Below are positions 7,856 to 17,191 of a DNA stretch of 64,000 bases, one piece after another (the stretch's first letter is position 1; each line of letters opens with the position of its first letter). Under the pieces are notes generated by a model, which saw only the letters and a list, made by a program, of their open reading frames with translations, did not search any database and had not been told where the DNA came from. The translations under genes were made by a program, and so were the position numbers. Source of the stretch: Psychrobacter sp. I-STPA6b (lineage in GTDB: Bacteria; Pseudomonadota; Gammaproteobacteria; Pseudomonadales; Moraxellaceae); NCBI RefSeq assembly GCF_020662265.1, contig NZ_VEWM01000069.1:1-64000 (forward strand), given 5' to 3'.

Positions 7856-8716
7856 TGAAAAAACTTATATACTCCTCTAGATAAAGGTCCGATTGGGCGA
7901 GATTTTAAAGGTTTTCAATTCCCTACAGGCAGCAAAGTAAAAGCCATATTTAATTATCCAAATGGTCAGTTATTAATAAATAATATCAGCTTTGTTAATG
8001 TATTAGATGACACTAGGGTTAAGAACTATCCCCTACCCGAGTTTACTATTACTACCTTTCTTAGAGGTAAAAAACATAATTATATTACCGATCAAGAAAT
8101 TTATGAGCAAGTACAAGATATTTTTGCTCAATTAGAGAAGCAAGGCTGGGAGTATAATTTTGCATTAGAAGCGCCAAGAATTACACCTAAACATGCTGTA
8201 GACTATACTATGGCAGGTGGCAATGCTTCTTTTTTAGACTTTCGCTATCCCTTAACTTTTGAGCAATTTAATCAAATTACGTCCTATTTACATCGATGGT
8301 ATTTGCGTCATGGTACAGATACTTTTTTAGAATTAGAAATGTGGCGTAATGTCGAAGATAATGGGGATACCACAGTATTATTTGCTTATAAATTCCATGA
8401 TGAATTACATGAAATTTATCGGCATATACCAGTAGAAGAACAATCATATGCTATCAAGAGCTTTCATGATATATATACCAAGCCACCTTATAACTCTAGA
8501 TTATGGTCTGAATCTTCAGTTGTAGCCAAAGACATACCCATAGATAAAAGCATGACCAGCCATACCTTTTCGCTAGTCAAAAAAGAAACAGGGTTTGATA
8601 CCGCCAAAATGATTAATACAGACCCCTATAAAATTACTTATGAAGAGTTTAGAAAGCGTTCTGACGCAGGGGAAGACATGCCCCCTTATTATGAAAATTA
8701 TTCTGAGTCGAGATAA
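7856..8716 (+). CDS. Paralogous family member 2, lacking a signal peptide
   Basis: An uninterrupted frame of 287 codons runs from an ATG at 7856 to a stop at 8716, longer than the internal ATG at 8210 would suggest. Residues about 10-115 (FKGFQFPTG, IFNYPNGQLLINNISF, LEKQGWEYNF) match the genes at 6035 and 8794. A C-terminal domain of about 170 residues follows, with FRYPLTFEQFNQITSYLHRW and FSLVKKETGFDT. Unlike its paralogs it has no signal peptide or lipobox, and about 55 N-terminal residues are missing by alignment, so it may be a 5'-truncated gene. No ribosome binding site is evident. Function unknown. Confidence 0.5.
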
Positions 8717-8793
8717 TAAATGTTACCTAACAGGACAACCTTGCCCACACTCTGGATATGAATGCACCACACCAAAGTGGAGGATAAAATATA

Positions 8794-9522
8794 ATGCGTC
8801 TAACTGCCTTTAAACTAGCTATCTTATCGTTGCTCTCAATACTTGTTTTTATCACGATTCAATATAGGCAAGAAAATCATAAAACCACGCCTCCTCCACA
8901 AAACGTCACTCTACACTTTGGGCAACAAGGCATTGAAGATTTTAATAGTTATACTGGAGGGAAAATAGACAAGCAACCTGCTGGTATGAGCTTTTATGAT
9001 TTATATTGGACTCCACCTAATTTGGGTACTGTTAATATTGTTAATGACAAAAATATCTTCACTTTAAATCATGTTTTTTCTGTTCTAGGCAGTCGAAATA
9101 ATGACTATATTACGAGTATCGATATTGATGCTGGTCTTAATCAAGCAGAGTTTGTCAATTCAAAAGAGGCTTATTTGGCTTATAAGAATTTAATGACGCA
9201 GATTAATCAACAAGGCTGGCAAAACTATTATTACCACTTCGAACCTCATATTGCAAAGAAAGACAATCTAAAGTTTATACAGCAATACCATACGGTCATT
9301 GATCCTAGCTATATTCTAAGCTACGAAGAATGGTTAGGTTTATTTAACGGTAAAATTTATCAAAGCCTTTATTATAATCTGTATCTTGATGGAATCATTC
9401 TAGGTATTACCCTTGAAAAAACAGGAGCTAACGAAGTAGAACAAGAACAGTATATTTGCATATTCCTATCCACCTATCCACCTGTTCTTATCCATGTTAC
9501 CCATGATGACCACTCATTCTAA
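8794..9522 (+). CDS. Paralogous family member 3, membrane-anchored
   Basis: 242 residues with an N-terminal hydrophobic segment (residues 5-24) acting as signal anchor, and no lipobox. The region about 45-155 aligns with the genes at 6035 and 7856 (FGQQGIEDFN, GMSFYDLYWTPP, INQQGWQNYYYH). The C-terminal part with LSYEEWLGLFNG and LYYNLYLDG aligns loosely with the C-terminal domain of member 2. AGTGGAGG lies about 8 bases upstream of the ATG. Probably periplasmic and membrane-tethered. Family not recognised. Three divergent copies side by side are consistent with an immunity-type array. Confidence 0.6.
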   Translation: MRLTAFKLAILSLLSILVFITIQYRQENHKTTPPPQNVTLHFGQQGIEDFNSYTGGKIDKQPAGMSFYDLYWTPPNLGTVNIVNDKNIFTLNHVFSVLGSRNNDYITSIDIDAGLNQAEFVNSKEAYLAYKNLMTQINQQGWQNYYYHFEPHIAKKDNLKFIQQYHTVIDPSYILSYEEWLGLFNGKIYQSLYYNLYLDGIILGITLEKTGANEVEQEQYICIFLSTYPPVLIHVTHDDHSF

Positions 9523-9680
9523 ACTGAGATGAACAGCTCAACATATCATCATAAGATATAAAATCTGACCCTGCTCTAAAAAGCTGTTGGATTCACATAA
9601 TAAGTGCAATTTTATTTGAAAGGATACGGATAGGCATGATAAGACTAGCATTTTCTTTTACCACAAAGGAAATTGCCATG

Positions 9681-9793
9681 ACTTATACACACCACTGTTA
9701 CGTCGTCAAACTCGCTCGCAGTACCTGCTTTTATAAAAACAGTTACATCTTCGCTCGTTTTCCTTGTAATAGTATTATCTTGAATTGACTATA
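9681..9793. repeat. MITE-like element, family 1 copy a
   Basis: About 113 bases that recur at 43717-43832 and, inverted, at 63794-63894. Shared core: CTCGCTCGCAGTACCTGCTT, then CTTCGCTCGTTTTCCTTG. The right end TTGAATTGACTATA is the terminal repeat adjoining a TA. The left end is degraded here. There is no coding capacity. The terminal sequence TAGTCAATTCAA resembles the end of the IS630-type element at 10333 (TAGTCAGTTCAA), suggesting a non-autonomous derivative. Confidence 0.7.
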
Positions 9794-9824
9794 AAAGAAT
9801 CTTCTAATTAAAAAGGTTAAAATT

Positions 9825-10301
9825 ATGAAAAAAACAAGACAAAAGATTAAGATTTCTATCTATGTTATCTCTTTATTTTTGATCGTTCTTATTTATATAT
9901 TTTTCTCAAAAATAAATGATTTTGAAGGTAGAATGGTTGAAAAAATTCGTACAGATAATGAAGTTGGGAAAGTTTACAAGTTGAATGAGTTTATGACATC
10001 TGCGACCTATAATTGGTTTGGAGGCGTTGATTATATTGATATAAAAGATGGTTTTGATATAGAAAGTGATGACGGCTTTGAAAAGTTTGTCTTTTGGAAA
10101 AATGATAGAGTGGTTAAAGTGATTAAAACTGACATAATAGGTATGGGTGACCTAAGAAGAAATCAAGTTTTTCTCGACTTAGAATCAGGTAGTGTTGGCG
10201 CCTATAGATGTAAGCCTAATTCAAGTATAGAGGTGACAGATATTTACCAAGATAGTTTATACTTTTATATAAGGCCTTTAAACTGTTTGAAAATAAAATA
10301 A
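9825..10301 (+). CDS. Membrane-anchored hypothetical protein
   Basis: 158 residues with a basic start (MKKTRQKIKISIY) and one hydrophobic segment at residues 11-29, so a signal anchor with the rest in the periplasm. The soluble part is Asp/Lys/Phe-rich with FGGVDYIDIKDGFDIES and ends in a part containing two cysteines (YRCKPNSS and LNCLK), one possible disulfide. An AAAGG ribosome site precedes the ATG. It is not recognised as any family. It sits between a MITE-like repeat and an IS630-type element, so it is flanked by mobile DNA on both sides. Confidence 0.55.
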   Translation: MKKTRQKIKISIYVISLFLIVLIYIFFSKINDFEGRMVEKIRTDNEVGKVYKLNEFMTSATYNWFGGVDYIDIKDGFDIESDDGFEKFVFWKNDRVVKVIKTDIIGMGDLRRNQVFLDLESGSVGAYRCKPNSSIEVTDIYQDSLYFYIRPLNCLKIK

Positions 10302-10392
10302 TGTGGTAATAAATACATTATCAGTAAAACTATAGTCAGTTCAAAATAAAAATGTTATATAATAATACAAAAGATAAACCATAGAAAAGCCC

Positions 10393-11307
10393 ATGACTTA
10401 CTCATTAGATTTTCGCAAACAGGTATTAAAAAGCCTAGAAGATGGTATGACCTTTACCCAAGCATCTGAATTTTATAACCTGAGTCCTACTACCATTCAA
10501 AAATGGAAGAAACGATTAAAACCTAAAACAAGCAGAAATACAAAACCTTACAAGATATCAGATGAAGCTTTATTACAAGATATTGCTGATTATCCAGATG
10601 ATTACCAATATGAAAGAGCTATACGTCTTGGTTGTAGTGCTACAGGTATCTGTGAAGCAATGAAACGGCTACCAATTACTCGTAAAAAAAATACCTAAAT
10701 CATCCAAATGCTTGTTCAGTTAAAAGAGCTGAATATCAAAAAAAACTAGATAAGTATATTGCTCAAGGCGTTGCCATAGTTTATATGGATGAAGGTGGTT
10801 TTGAACAAGAGATTATCAGACCTTATGGTTATACTCTTAAAGGACAACCCTGTATTGATAGCTTTAACTGGCAATTAAAAAGACGTACTAATGTAATTGG
10901 TGCCTTATATAAAAAAACCTTATTTGCTATTGATTACTTTAATCAAAATATTAATTGGAAGTGTGTCTATGACTGGTGCAAGAACACATTAATACCCAGT
11001 CTAAAAACAAAGTGTGTCATTGTTATGGATGAACGAGGATAAGCAAGTGTCTGGGGTACACTTTCCCGAAATGCAAGGCGAAGGCTGTGCCTGAGTTGCC
11101 AGTTTTCATAAGAATATTCGTATACAGGAGTTACTAAATCGACATAAACACCGTTTATTATTTTTACCCCCATATAGCCCTGATTTAAATCCTATTGAGA
11201 AGAAATGGGCTCAAGCTAAGTTTTTACGTCAAGGTTGGATTGGTATCGATTTATCCAAGTTGTTTTATGATATTAATCCTAACCATAACTCTTTTGTTTT
11301 GAGTTGA
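10393..11307 (+). pseudogene. IS630-family transposase, frameshifted and interrupted
   Basis: Frame one (10393-10698) encodes a helix-turn-helix part: MTYSLDFRKQVLKSLEDGMT and SPTTIQKWKKRLKP. At a run of eight A (10684-10691) a -1 shift joins it to a DDE catalytic part: VYMDEGGFE (first Asp), VIVMD (second Asp), and, after 11100, SFHKNIRIQELLNRHKH, PPYSPDLNPIEKKWAQAK (catalytic Glu) to a stop inside the right inverted repeat. The A8 shift may be programmed, as in some IS630 members. Between the second Asp and SFH an insertion of roughly 67 bases of different composition introduces a TAA. It is almost certainly inactive. Confidence 0.85.
11031..11097. other. Foreign insertion inside the transposase
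   Basis: The transposase reads VIVMD up to about 11030 and resumes with gcc agt ttt cat (ASFHKN) at 11098. The intervening roughly 67 bases are relatively G/C-rich (CTGGGGTACACTTTCCCGAA, AAGGCGAAGGCTGTGCCTGA), unlike the AT-rich element around them, and break the frame. I do not recognise the inserted sequence. Exact borders are uncertain by a few bases. Confidence 0.65.
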
Positions 11308-11311
11308 CTAT

Positions 11312-11680
11312 AGCTAGAAACAAAAAAACATAGTAAAAATTAAGACTTATTATAGACATAACAAAGAATACTAAATTAAGTACTAATAAACCATCACAAA
11401 AAGCATTATTATTAAACTATTAATTTTCAGGCCAATTACTATAAATATATATAGGATAGCTAATGAAGTTTTTCTTACTCATACTTTTGATATTTTTATC
11501 AGGATGTAATGTTTGTTCAGATAAAATTAGAGCTATTATATACATTAAGAACTTTAACAATCCTAAAGAAGGAAGAACATCCTCATTAATAAAACTTAAT
11601 TTTAATGGCAATATGTTATTAAAATATAAATATAAATATAAATATAATAGCTTAGAATATAACAATAGAAAGCATATTCA
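11312..11680. repeat. Segmental duplicate of 6564 to about 6910
   Basis: Starting at AGCTAGAAACAAAAAAACAT, the sequence repeats the intergenic region and 5' part of the lipoprotein gene at 6714 with scattered substitutions. Similarity begins exactly at the TA target duplicate of the IS630-type element and fades near AATAGAAA at about 11670. It differs by a short expansion of an AAATAT repeat near 11621-11650. Confidence 0.85.
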
Positions 11681-11693
11681 TAGGAAAAATTAA
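11463..11693 (+). pseudogene. Truncated copy of the lipoprotein at 6714
   Basis: 76 codons starting with the lipoprotein signal MKFFLLILLIFLSGC. The first 55 residues align with the gene at 6714 (IIYIKNFNNPKEGRTSSL). An in-frame expansion gives LLKYKYKYKYN, and after YNNRK the similarity ends with an unrelated tail and stop. The cysteine-bearing C-terminal two thirds are missing, so it is probably non-functional. Confidence 0.75.
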
Positions 11694-11824
11694 GATACTG
11701 ATTTAATAAGCAGTGTTTCATTCAAAGCAATGAATAACAATACACGAAAACTGAATACAAAAAACCTGCTAAGTGTGGATTTTTTGCTAACTTCAATTCA
11801 AAAATTTATCAACAATATATTAAA

Positions 11825-11855
11825 CAAAAAAGCCAACCACCTAAGTGATTGACTT
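11825..11855 (-). terminator. ssrA terminator
   Basis: Read leftward: AGTCAATCAC, loop TTAG, GTGGTTGGCT, then a T run. The ten-base stem (with G-U pairs) lies 14 bases past the CCA end of tmRNA. Confidence 0.8.
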
Positions 11856-11868
11856 TATTGATAATATT

Positions 11869-12226
11869 TGGTGGAGATGGCGGGAGTTGAACCCGCGTCC
11901 GCCAGCATTACGCTCATGAATCTACATGCTTAGTTTCTGTCTTTAGCTTTAACCTGCACCGACCCGACAGTCAGGGTGGATTAGGCGAGTCTCTAAGTTT
12001 GAACCCAAGTAGGTGAGACGCCTACTTAAGCGAACCCATATGCGTGCGCTTCAACTCGGCTAACTGACTATGGGTAATCAGCAGCGGAGTAAGCAGGGTT
12101 TAAGCTGCTAGAGCGTAAGTTTCGTCGTTTGCGACTATAACAATATATGTTTGATTAACGAGAGGACATATACTCTCGACATGCATCATTGAGTTTCATT
12201 ACCAGCGTCGAAGCCAGAACATCCCC
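11869..12226 (-). ncRNA. ssrA: Transfer-messenger RNA
   Basis: tmRNA rescues stalled ribosomes by trans-translation with SmpB. Read leftward, the 5' end is GGGGATGTTCTGGCTTCGAC and the 3' end is GGAGTTGAACCCGCGTCCG ... TCTCCACCA, the paired tRNA-like ends of one-piece tmRNA, here with an encoded CCA. The length of 358 bases is normal. The resume codon and tag are at 12132-12100: GCA AAC GAC GAA ACT TAC GCT CTA GCA GCT TAA, giving ANDETYALAA. This is the tag I know from Acinetobacter, supporting Moraxellaceae. Confidence 0.97.
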
Positions 12227-12296
12227 AATAAGAGAGCCATTATAACTCATTATTAACAAAACATCAAATATATCAAGATTTTGATATGACAATATT

Positions 12297-12333
12297 AAAA
12301 AGGGAATCAACAACTTGCTGACTCCCTTTTTTT
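12297..12333 (-). terminator. rplI operon terminator
   Basis: Read leftward: AAAAGGGAGTCA, loop, TGATTCCC and TTTTT, 33 bases past the rplI stop. It is nearly symmetric and may also work rightward. Confidence 0.75.
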
Positions 12334-12365
12334 AATGCCATATCTTTATACTACAAACTTAAAGA

Positions 12366-12836
12366 TTAAGCATCTTGAGTTTGTGCATCATCTTCTGACA
12401 GGATGGTCACTAAAATTGTAGTAAACACATCATGGTGTAGTTGAATATCAACATTGTATTCACCAATCTGACGGAAAGAGCCTTCTGGCATTTTAACTTC
12501 AGAACGGTCTACTTCTAGTCCAGACTTTGTTAAAGCATCAGCAATATCGCGAGTACCGATAGAGCCAAATAGCTTACCATCTTCACCAGACTTCGCACGC
12601 ATGATGACATTGACGTCTTTTAATGCGTCTGCACGAGTCTGTGCTGCTGCCAACTCTTCAGCTTCGATTTTTTCAAGTTCAGCACGGCGTGCTTCAAACT
12701 TTTCAACGTTTGCTGGTGTAGCAGGAAGAGCTTTACCTTGTGGAATTAGATAGTTCCGACCATAACCTGCTTTCACATCAACCGTTTCGCCAAGCTTACC
12801 GAGGTTGACGATACGCTGTAATAAAATAACTTGCAT
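12366..12836 (-). CDS. rplI: 50S ribosomal protein L9
   Basis: 156 residues, near the usual 150. It starts [20 protein letters not shown], the L9 N-domain that binds 23S rRNA near the L1 stalk. [20 protein letters not shown] is the diagnostic signature. A long central helix (residues about 45-75) connects to the C-domain containing [20 protein letters not shown] short acidic tail DDAQTQDA extends past the family norm. It is the last gene of the rpsF-rpsR-rplI operon, 23 bases after rpsR; the usual priB is absent. Confidence 0.97.
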   Translation of the reverse strand: MQVILLQRIVNLGKLGETVDVKAGYGRNYLIPQGKALPATPANVEKFEARRAELEKIEAEELAAAQTRADALKDVNVIMRAKSGEDGKLFGSIGTRDIADALTKSGLEVDRSEVKMPEGSFRQIGEYNVDIQLHHDVFTTILVTILSEDDAQTQDA

Positions 12837-12859
12837 GAGTCACTCCTAAGTTAGTGGGC

Positions 12860-13087
12860 TTACTGATGGTTATCAGTATAGGGTAACAACGCTAGGTAAC
12901 GAGCCTGCTTGATAGCAGTCGCTAACTGACGCTGATACTTGGTTGATGTACCAGTGATACGGCTAGGAACAATTTTCCCATTATCACCAATATATTGCTT
13001 CAATAGCTCAACATCTTTATAGTCGATGTGAGTAATACCTTCAGCAGTAAAACGGCAGAACTTGCGGCGGCGGTAAAAACGTGCCAT
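12860..13087 (-). CDS. rpsR: 30S ribosomal protein S18
   Basis: 75 residues, full length for the family. It starts [14 protein letters not shown] and contains [13 protein letters not shown], then [20 protein letters not shown], the S18 signature, and ends [19 protein letters not shown]18 pairs with S6 on the platform of the 30S subunit. It lies 15 bases after rpsF, with an AAGGAG ribosome binding site in that gap. Confidence 0.98.
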   Translation of the reverse strand: MARFYRRRKFCRFTAEGITHIDYKDVELLKQYIGDNGKIVPSRITGTSTKYQRQLATAIKQARYLALLPYTDNHQ

Positions 13088-13102
13088 GTGATTGCTCCTT
13101 AA

Positions 13103-13525
13103 TTAGTCTTCAGAATCGTCATCATCATTATCGTCATCATCTTGCGAATCGTCTTGTTGATTACGATTGTCGCTACGACGATCAGCTTTACGTGCGCGTT
13201 TTTCATCGGCATTTTTCGCAAGCTGTGATTCTTCAGTAATGGCTTCATCACGGCGAATAACTAGACTACGAATGATTGCATCATTGTAACGGAAAAGCTC
13301 TTCAAGCTCAGCTAATGTATTACCATCACATTCGATGTTAAATAACACATAGTGTGCTTTATGAATTTTTTGGATAGGATACGCTAATTGACGGCGTCCC
13401 CAGTCTTCTAGACGATGGATAATGCCATTGTTATCTTGAACAAGCTTAATGTAGCGTTCTACCATGCCGACCACTTGGTCGCTTTGGTCTGGGTGTACGA
13501 TTAACACCACTTCGTAATGTCGCAT
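13103..13525 (-). CDS. rpsF: 30S ribosomal protein S6
   Basis: 140 residues. [18 protein letters not shown] begins the S6 fold, and [20 protein letters not shown] is the signature block. The C-terminus after residue 100 is a charged extension ([17 protein letters not shown]) ending in a very acidic [16 protein letters not shown]. Acidic tails are a known target of RimK-type glutamylation, although no rimK is in view. First gene of the operon, with a strong upstream AAGGAG. The gap to the RDD gene holds its promoter. Confidence 0.97.
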   Translation of the reverse strand: MRHYEVVLIVHPDQSDQVVGMVERYIKLVQDNNGIIHRLEDWGRRQLAYPIQKIHKAHYVLFNIECDGNTLAELEELFRYNDAIIRSLVIRRDEAITEESQLAKNADEKRARKADRRSDNRNQQDDSQDDDDNDDDDSED

Positions 13526-13703
13526 TTATGGACTCCTTACGGATTAGTCAGCCATTGACCCTATGTCAATAGCAAGGAGATTTATAAAAAAGAATACTTT
13601 GATTTTAGTTTAATTAACAATCAAAATTACCCTTCTGTTATAAAGCGGTGCATTATAGCAAATGATTGCTTCTGTTGCAATAATTAACTGCTTTAACATG
13701 ATA

Positions 13704-14528
13704 TTAAGCTTGCTCTAACTGTCTTTGACTATCTGCTGTTGCTTTAACAACATAAGTTTTGGCAACTTTATCATGGATACTGCGGCGCTGTTTATCACTC
13801 ACCATCACAGAAAAGTCTGCTAATAATATTAATATACCAATATACGGCAAGTTATAAGCAATATTAGTCAACACAGTACGAATAAGAATAATATTAGTGA
13901 CATTTGGAATTTTTTTAGTGTCAAAATCCAATATTTGTATTCCCATTGCTAGTTTACCCAGTGTTTGCCCACGTTTGATTAACATAGTCACCTGAATAGC
14001 CATCAGTGCTAATAACATAAGTGTAGTCATTAGCACTAAATGTGATGGAATGCTTTCAATAATTTGACTAAATGCTGTATAGTCAGTCGATGCCTCGATT
14101 AATCGCATCAAATCAAAGCCTATACCAGATAATAAAGGAACTAAGCAAGAAAATGCTAATAACTGATCAATAATAACTGCCAAAATTCGACTACCAATAG
14201 TAGCAATTTGATGGGTTTCTTCTGGACGTAATTCTTGTTTTTTAATAGAGATTTTATTTTGTGCATTCTGAGGATATAGTCTCTCAATACGACTGCGCTG
14301 TTCTTGTGTCTCTGTACTTGGTTGAGGTTGAATATTTGGGGCAACATGACCTTCAGGATTATAATAGAATGTTTCATTGGTCATCGTACCAACACGTTGC
14401 CAGTTTTCCATGCCTTCATGCCACATAAGGTCACTCAGCACGACTTCACCAGAAGCAAGCATATTATTCAGTTGCTCTAAGCTATAAGGACCAGCTTGTA
14501 CATTATTTCTAGCTAGATAGATTTGCAT
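13704..14528 (-). CDS. GYF_2 and RDD domain membrane protein
   Basis: 274 residues. The N-terminal 50 residues (IYLARNNVQAGPYSLEQLNN, LMWHEGMENWQRV) are a GYF_2-type domain, normally a peptide-binding module. A hydrophilic linker follows to about residue 105. The C-terminal RDD domain has spans near 110-130, 155-185 and 215-235, with IGSRILAVIIDQLLAF supplying the R and D, and KRGQTLGKLAMGIQILD near the end. RDD proteins are inner-membrane proteins of mostly unknown role, some tied to ion transport. It stands alone between the ribosomal operon and ppsA, read leftward. A ribosome site (AAGGA) lies 11 bases before the start. Confidence 0.85.
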   Translation of the reverse strand: MQIYLARNNVQAGPYSLEQLNNMLASGEVVLSDLMWHEGMENWQRVGTMTNETFYYNPEGHVAPNIQPQPSTETQEQRSRIERLYPQNAQNKISIKKQELRPEETHQIATIGSRILAVIIDQLLAFSCLVPLLSGIGFDLMRLIEASTDYTAFSQIIESIPSHLVLMTTLMLLALMAIQVTMLIKRGQTLGKLAMGIQILDFDTKKIPNVTNIILIRTVLTNIAYNLPYIGILILLADFSVMVSDKQRRSIHDKVAKTYVVKATADSQRQLEQA

Positions 14529-14592
14529 GAGTCATATTATCCTTTGTATTGCTATTTCACCATTTATTATAGCGTATCTATGCCAAATAAAG

Positions 14593-14620
14593 AAAAGCGA
14601 TAATGAGTTACATTATCGCT
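14593..14620 (-). terminator. ppsA terminator
   Basis: Read leftward: AGCGATAATG, loop TAACT, CATTATCGCT, then TTTCTTT. The perfect ten-base stem lies about 185 bases past the ppsA stop. Confidence 0.7.
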
Positions 14621-14803
14621 ACACAAACAGTGTTATAAAAATTTCATCAATCATAAGCACTGATTGAAACCAGACTTTTAAGATATAGAATATCTAAACC
14701 ATAGAGCATCAATCCAACACTGACTGTCTATCAATATTCTCTATTTAAGACACCGTATTGGATTGAGCAAACTTGAGTTTAGATATCACCTATAATGCGC
14801 AGT

Positions 14804-17191
14804 TTAGTTTGGTTTTTCATTAGCTAAGAAGAACCATGTATCCAGTACTGAGTCTGGGTTTAAAGAAACTGAGCTGATACCCTGCTCCATTAACCAGTGT
14901 GCTAAATCTGGATGGTCTGAAGGACCTTGACCACAAATACCAACATATTTTCCTTGGTCACGACAAGCTTTAATTGCCATTGATAGCAGTTTTTTCACTG
15001 CTGCATCACGCTCGTCAAATAGATGCGATACGATACCTGAGTCACGATCTAATCCTAGAGTTAACTGTGTTAAGTCGTTAGAGCCAATGGAGAAACCATC
15101 AAAATATTGCAAGAATTCATCTGCAAGTAGTGCATTGGTTGGTAGCTCACACATCATAATAAGCTCTAGACCATTTTCACCACGTTTTAGACCATTTTTT
15201 TCAAGAATCTCAACAACTTGTTTTGCTTCATTTGGTGTGCGAACAAATGGAATCATGATTTTAACATTAGTTAAACCCATATCATCACGAACGCGTTTTA
15301 ATGCCTGACATTCAAGGTCAAAACAGTCACGGAATGTTTCTGAAACATAGCGACTTGCACCACGGAAGCCTAACATTGGATTCTCTTCTGATGGCTCGTA
15401 TAATTTACCACCAATTAAGTTGGCATATTCATTTGATTTAAAGTCTGACATACGTACGATGACAGGTTGATCTCTAAATGCCACGGCTAAGGTTGAGATA
15501 CCTTCTACTAATTTGTCTACATAGAAGTCAACTGGCGACGCATAACCAGCAATACGCTCATTAATGGCTTGAGTAATTTCACGTGGTAACGTATTCATGT
15601 TTAATAGTGCTTTTGGATGCACACCAATCATACGGTTAATGATAAACTCTAAACGGGCAAGTCCAACACCTTCGTTAGGAATTTGTGAAAATGCAAATGC
15701 ACGGTCAGGGTTACCAACATTCATCATAATTTTGAATGGAATTTCTGGCATAGACTCAATAGAGTTAGTTTGGATTTCAAAGTCCAATAAGCCCTCATAA
15801 ATAAAGCCAGTATCGCCTTCAGCACATGAAACTGTTACTTCTTGACCATCTGTCAAGATTTCAGTTGCATTACCACAACCAACAATCGCAGGAACGCCTA
15901 ACTCACGTGCGATAATCGCAGCGTGACAAGTACGTCCACCACGATTGGTGATAATAGCAGCAGCACGCTTCATAACGGGTTCCCAGTCAGGGTCAGTCAT
16001 GTCTGATACTAGAACATCACCTGTCTGTACTTTATCCATTTCATGAATACTATTAACAATGCGTACTTTACCTGAACCAACACGCTGTCCAATTGAGCGA
16101 CCTTCACACAATACTTTTGCATTGTCACTATTGATAACATAGCGCTCCATGACATTACGGTCTTGACGGCTTTTGACTGTTTCTGGACGTGCCTGTACAA
16201 TAAAGATTTCACCTGTATCACCATCTTTTGCCCATTCAACATCCATGGCATGACCATAGTGTTTTTCAATGATAAGGGCTTGTTTGGCAAGCTCAGTCAA
16301 CTCTTCACTTGTTAAAGAAAACTGTAAACGATCTTCTTTTTCAACGTCCACAATTTTAGTTGATTTTGTGGTACTGCCATCATCGCCATAAACCATTTTT
16401 TGATGCTTACTACCAAGGTTACGACGAACAATGGCTGGTTTATCTTCTCTTAACAACGCTTTCGAGAGATAGAACTCATCAGGATTCACTGCTCCCTGAA
16501 CAACCATTTCACCTAAGCCATAACTTGCTGTGATAAAGACCACTTCATCAAAGCCACTTTCTGTATCTAGAGTAAACATCACGCCAGATGCACCTGTTTC
16601 TGAGCGTACCATACGTTGTATACCAGCAGACAATGCCACTTCAGCATGCTCAAACCCTTGGTGTACACGATAGGCAATAGCACGATCATTATATAAAGAA
16701 GCAAATACTTCTTTAATAGCAATCAATACATTTTCAATACCACGAATATTTAAGAAAGTCTCTTGCTGCCCAGCAAAAGAAGCATCTGGCAAGTCTTCCG
16801 CTGTTGCAGATGAACGTACGGCGACAGCAATATCTTCACCACCACTCATTTTCTCAAATGCAGCACGAATTTCTTTTTCTAAGCTCTCTGGTAATGGCTG
16901 TGCAATAATCCATTCACGGATTTTTTGACCTGTTTCCGCCAACTGATGAACATCTTCAATATTCAACCCTGCCAGCTCATTATTAATCTTTTCAAGCAAA
17001 CCTGTTTCTTTTAAAAAGTGGTTAAACGCTTCAGAAGTGGTGGCAAAACCACCTGGAACACTAACACCTAGGTCAGAAAGGTGGCTAATCATCTCACCTA
17101 AAGAAGCATTTTTACCACCAACCTTGTCAATATCGTCTTTTCCAATTTTGTCAAGGGTTATGACTTGAGGGTTTGCAGTTTGTTCAGTCAT
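14804..17191 (-). CDS. ppsA: Phosphoenolpyruvate synthase
   Basis: 795 residues, the usual length. It makes PEP from pyruvate and ATP, with AMP and phosphate released, for gluconeogenesis. The N-terminal ATP-grasp part starts [15 protein letters not shown] and contains [20 protein letters not shown]. The swivelling phosphohistidine domain has [18 protein letters not shown] near residue 420 with the catalytic His. The C-terminal PEP-binding barrel contains [16 protein letters not shown] and [10 protein letters not shown] with the acid Cys near 750. It is divergent from the gene for its regulator PpsR across a 305-base gap. GGAG precedes the ATG. Confidence 0.97.
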   Translation of the reverse strand: MTEQTANPQVITLDKIGKDDIDKVGGKNASLGEMISHLSDLGVSVPGGFATTSEAFNHFLKETGLLEKINNELAGLNIEDVHQLAETGQKIREWIIAQPLPESLEKEIRAAFEKMSGGEDIAVAVRSSATAEDLPDASFAGQQETFLNIRGIENVLIAIKEVFASLYNDRAIAYRVHQGFEHAEVALSAGIQRMVRSETGASGVMFTLDTESGFDEVVFITASYGLGEMVVQGAVNPDEFYLSKALLREDKPAIVRRNLGSKHQKMVYGDDGSTTKSTKIVDVEKEDRLQFSLTSEELTELAKQALIIEKHYGHAMDVEWAKDGDTGEIFIVQARPETVKSRQDRNVMERYVINSDNAKVLCEGRSIGQRVGSGKVRIVNSIHEMDKVQTGDVLVSDMTDPDWEPVMKRAAAIITNRGGRTCHAAIIARELGVPAIVGCGNATEILTDGQEVTVSCAEGDTGFIYEGLLDFEIQTNSIESMPEIPFKIMMNVGNPDRAFAFSQIPNEGVGLARLEFIINRMIGVHPKALLNMNTLPREITQAINERIAGYASPVDFYVDKLVEGISTLAVAFRDQPVIVRMSDFKSNEYANLIGGKLYEPSEENPMLGFRGASRYVSETFRDCFDLECQALKRVRDDMGLTNVKIMIPFVRTPNEAKQVVEILEKNGLKRGENGLELIMMCELPTNALLADEFLQYFDGFSIGSNDLTQLTLGLDRDSGIVSHLFDERDAAVKKLLSMAIKACRDQGKYVGICGQGPSDHPDLAHWLMEQGISSVSLNPDSVLDTWFFLANEKPN

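Larger units (their letters stand above)
10333..11310 (+). mobile_element. IS630-type insertion sequence with broken transposase
   Basis: 978 bases bounded by inverted repeats: the left end TAGTCAGTTCAAAATAAAAA, and the right end read in reverse TAGTCAACTCAAAACAAAAG. Both flanks are TA (10331-10332 and 11311-11312), the target duplication expected for the IS630/Tc1 group. Inside lies one transposase region in two overlapping frames with an additional disruptive insertion. The right TA coincides exactly with the start of a duplicated chromosomal segment. Confidence 0.85.

Noticed and set aside
9681..9793. Possible CRISPR repeat because the sequence recurs
   Set aside because: The copies are dispersed by tens of kilobases, not in an array, and have terminal inverted repeats with TA borders.
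10967..11173. Leftward frame over the IS630 catalytic region
   Set aside because: It is antisense to the transposase and crosses the foreign insertion, so it cannot be an ancestral gene.
11869..11905. tRNA-like GGAGTTGAACCCGCGTCCG sequence
   Set aside because: It is the 3' end of tmRNA, not a separate tRNA. I found no tRNA or rRNA gene in the window.
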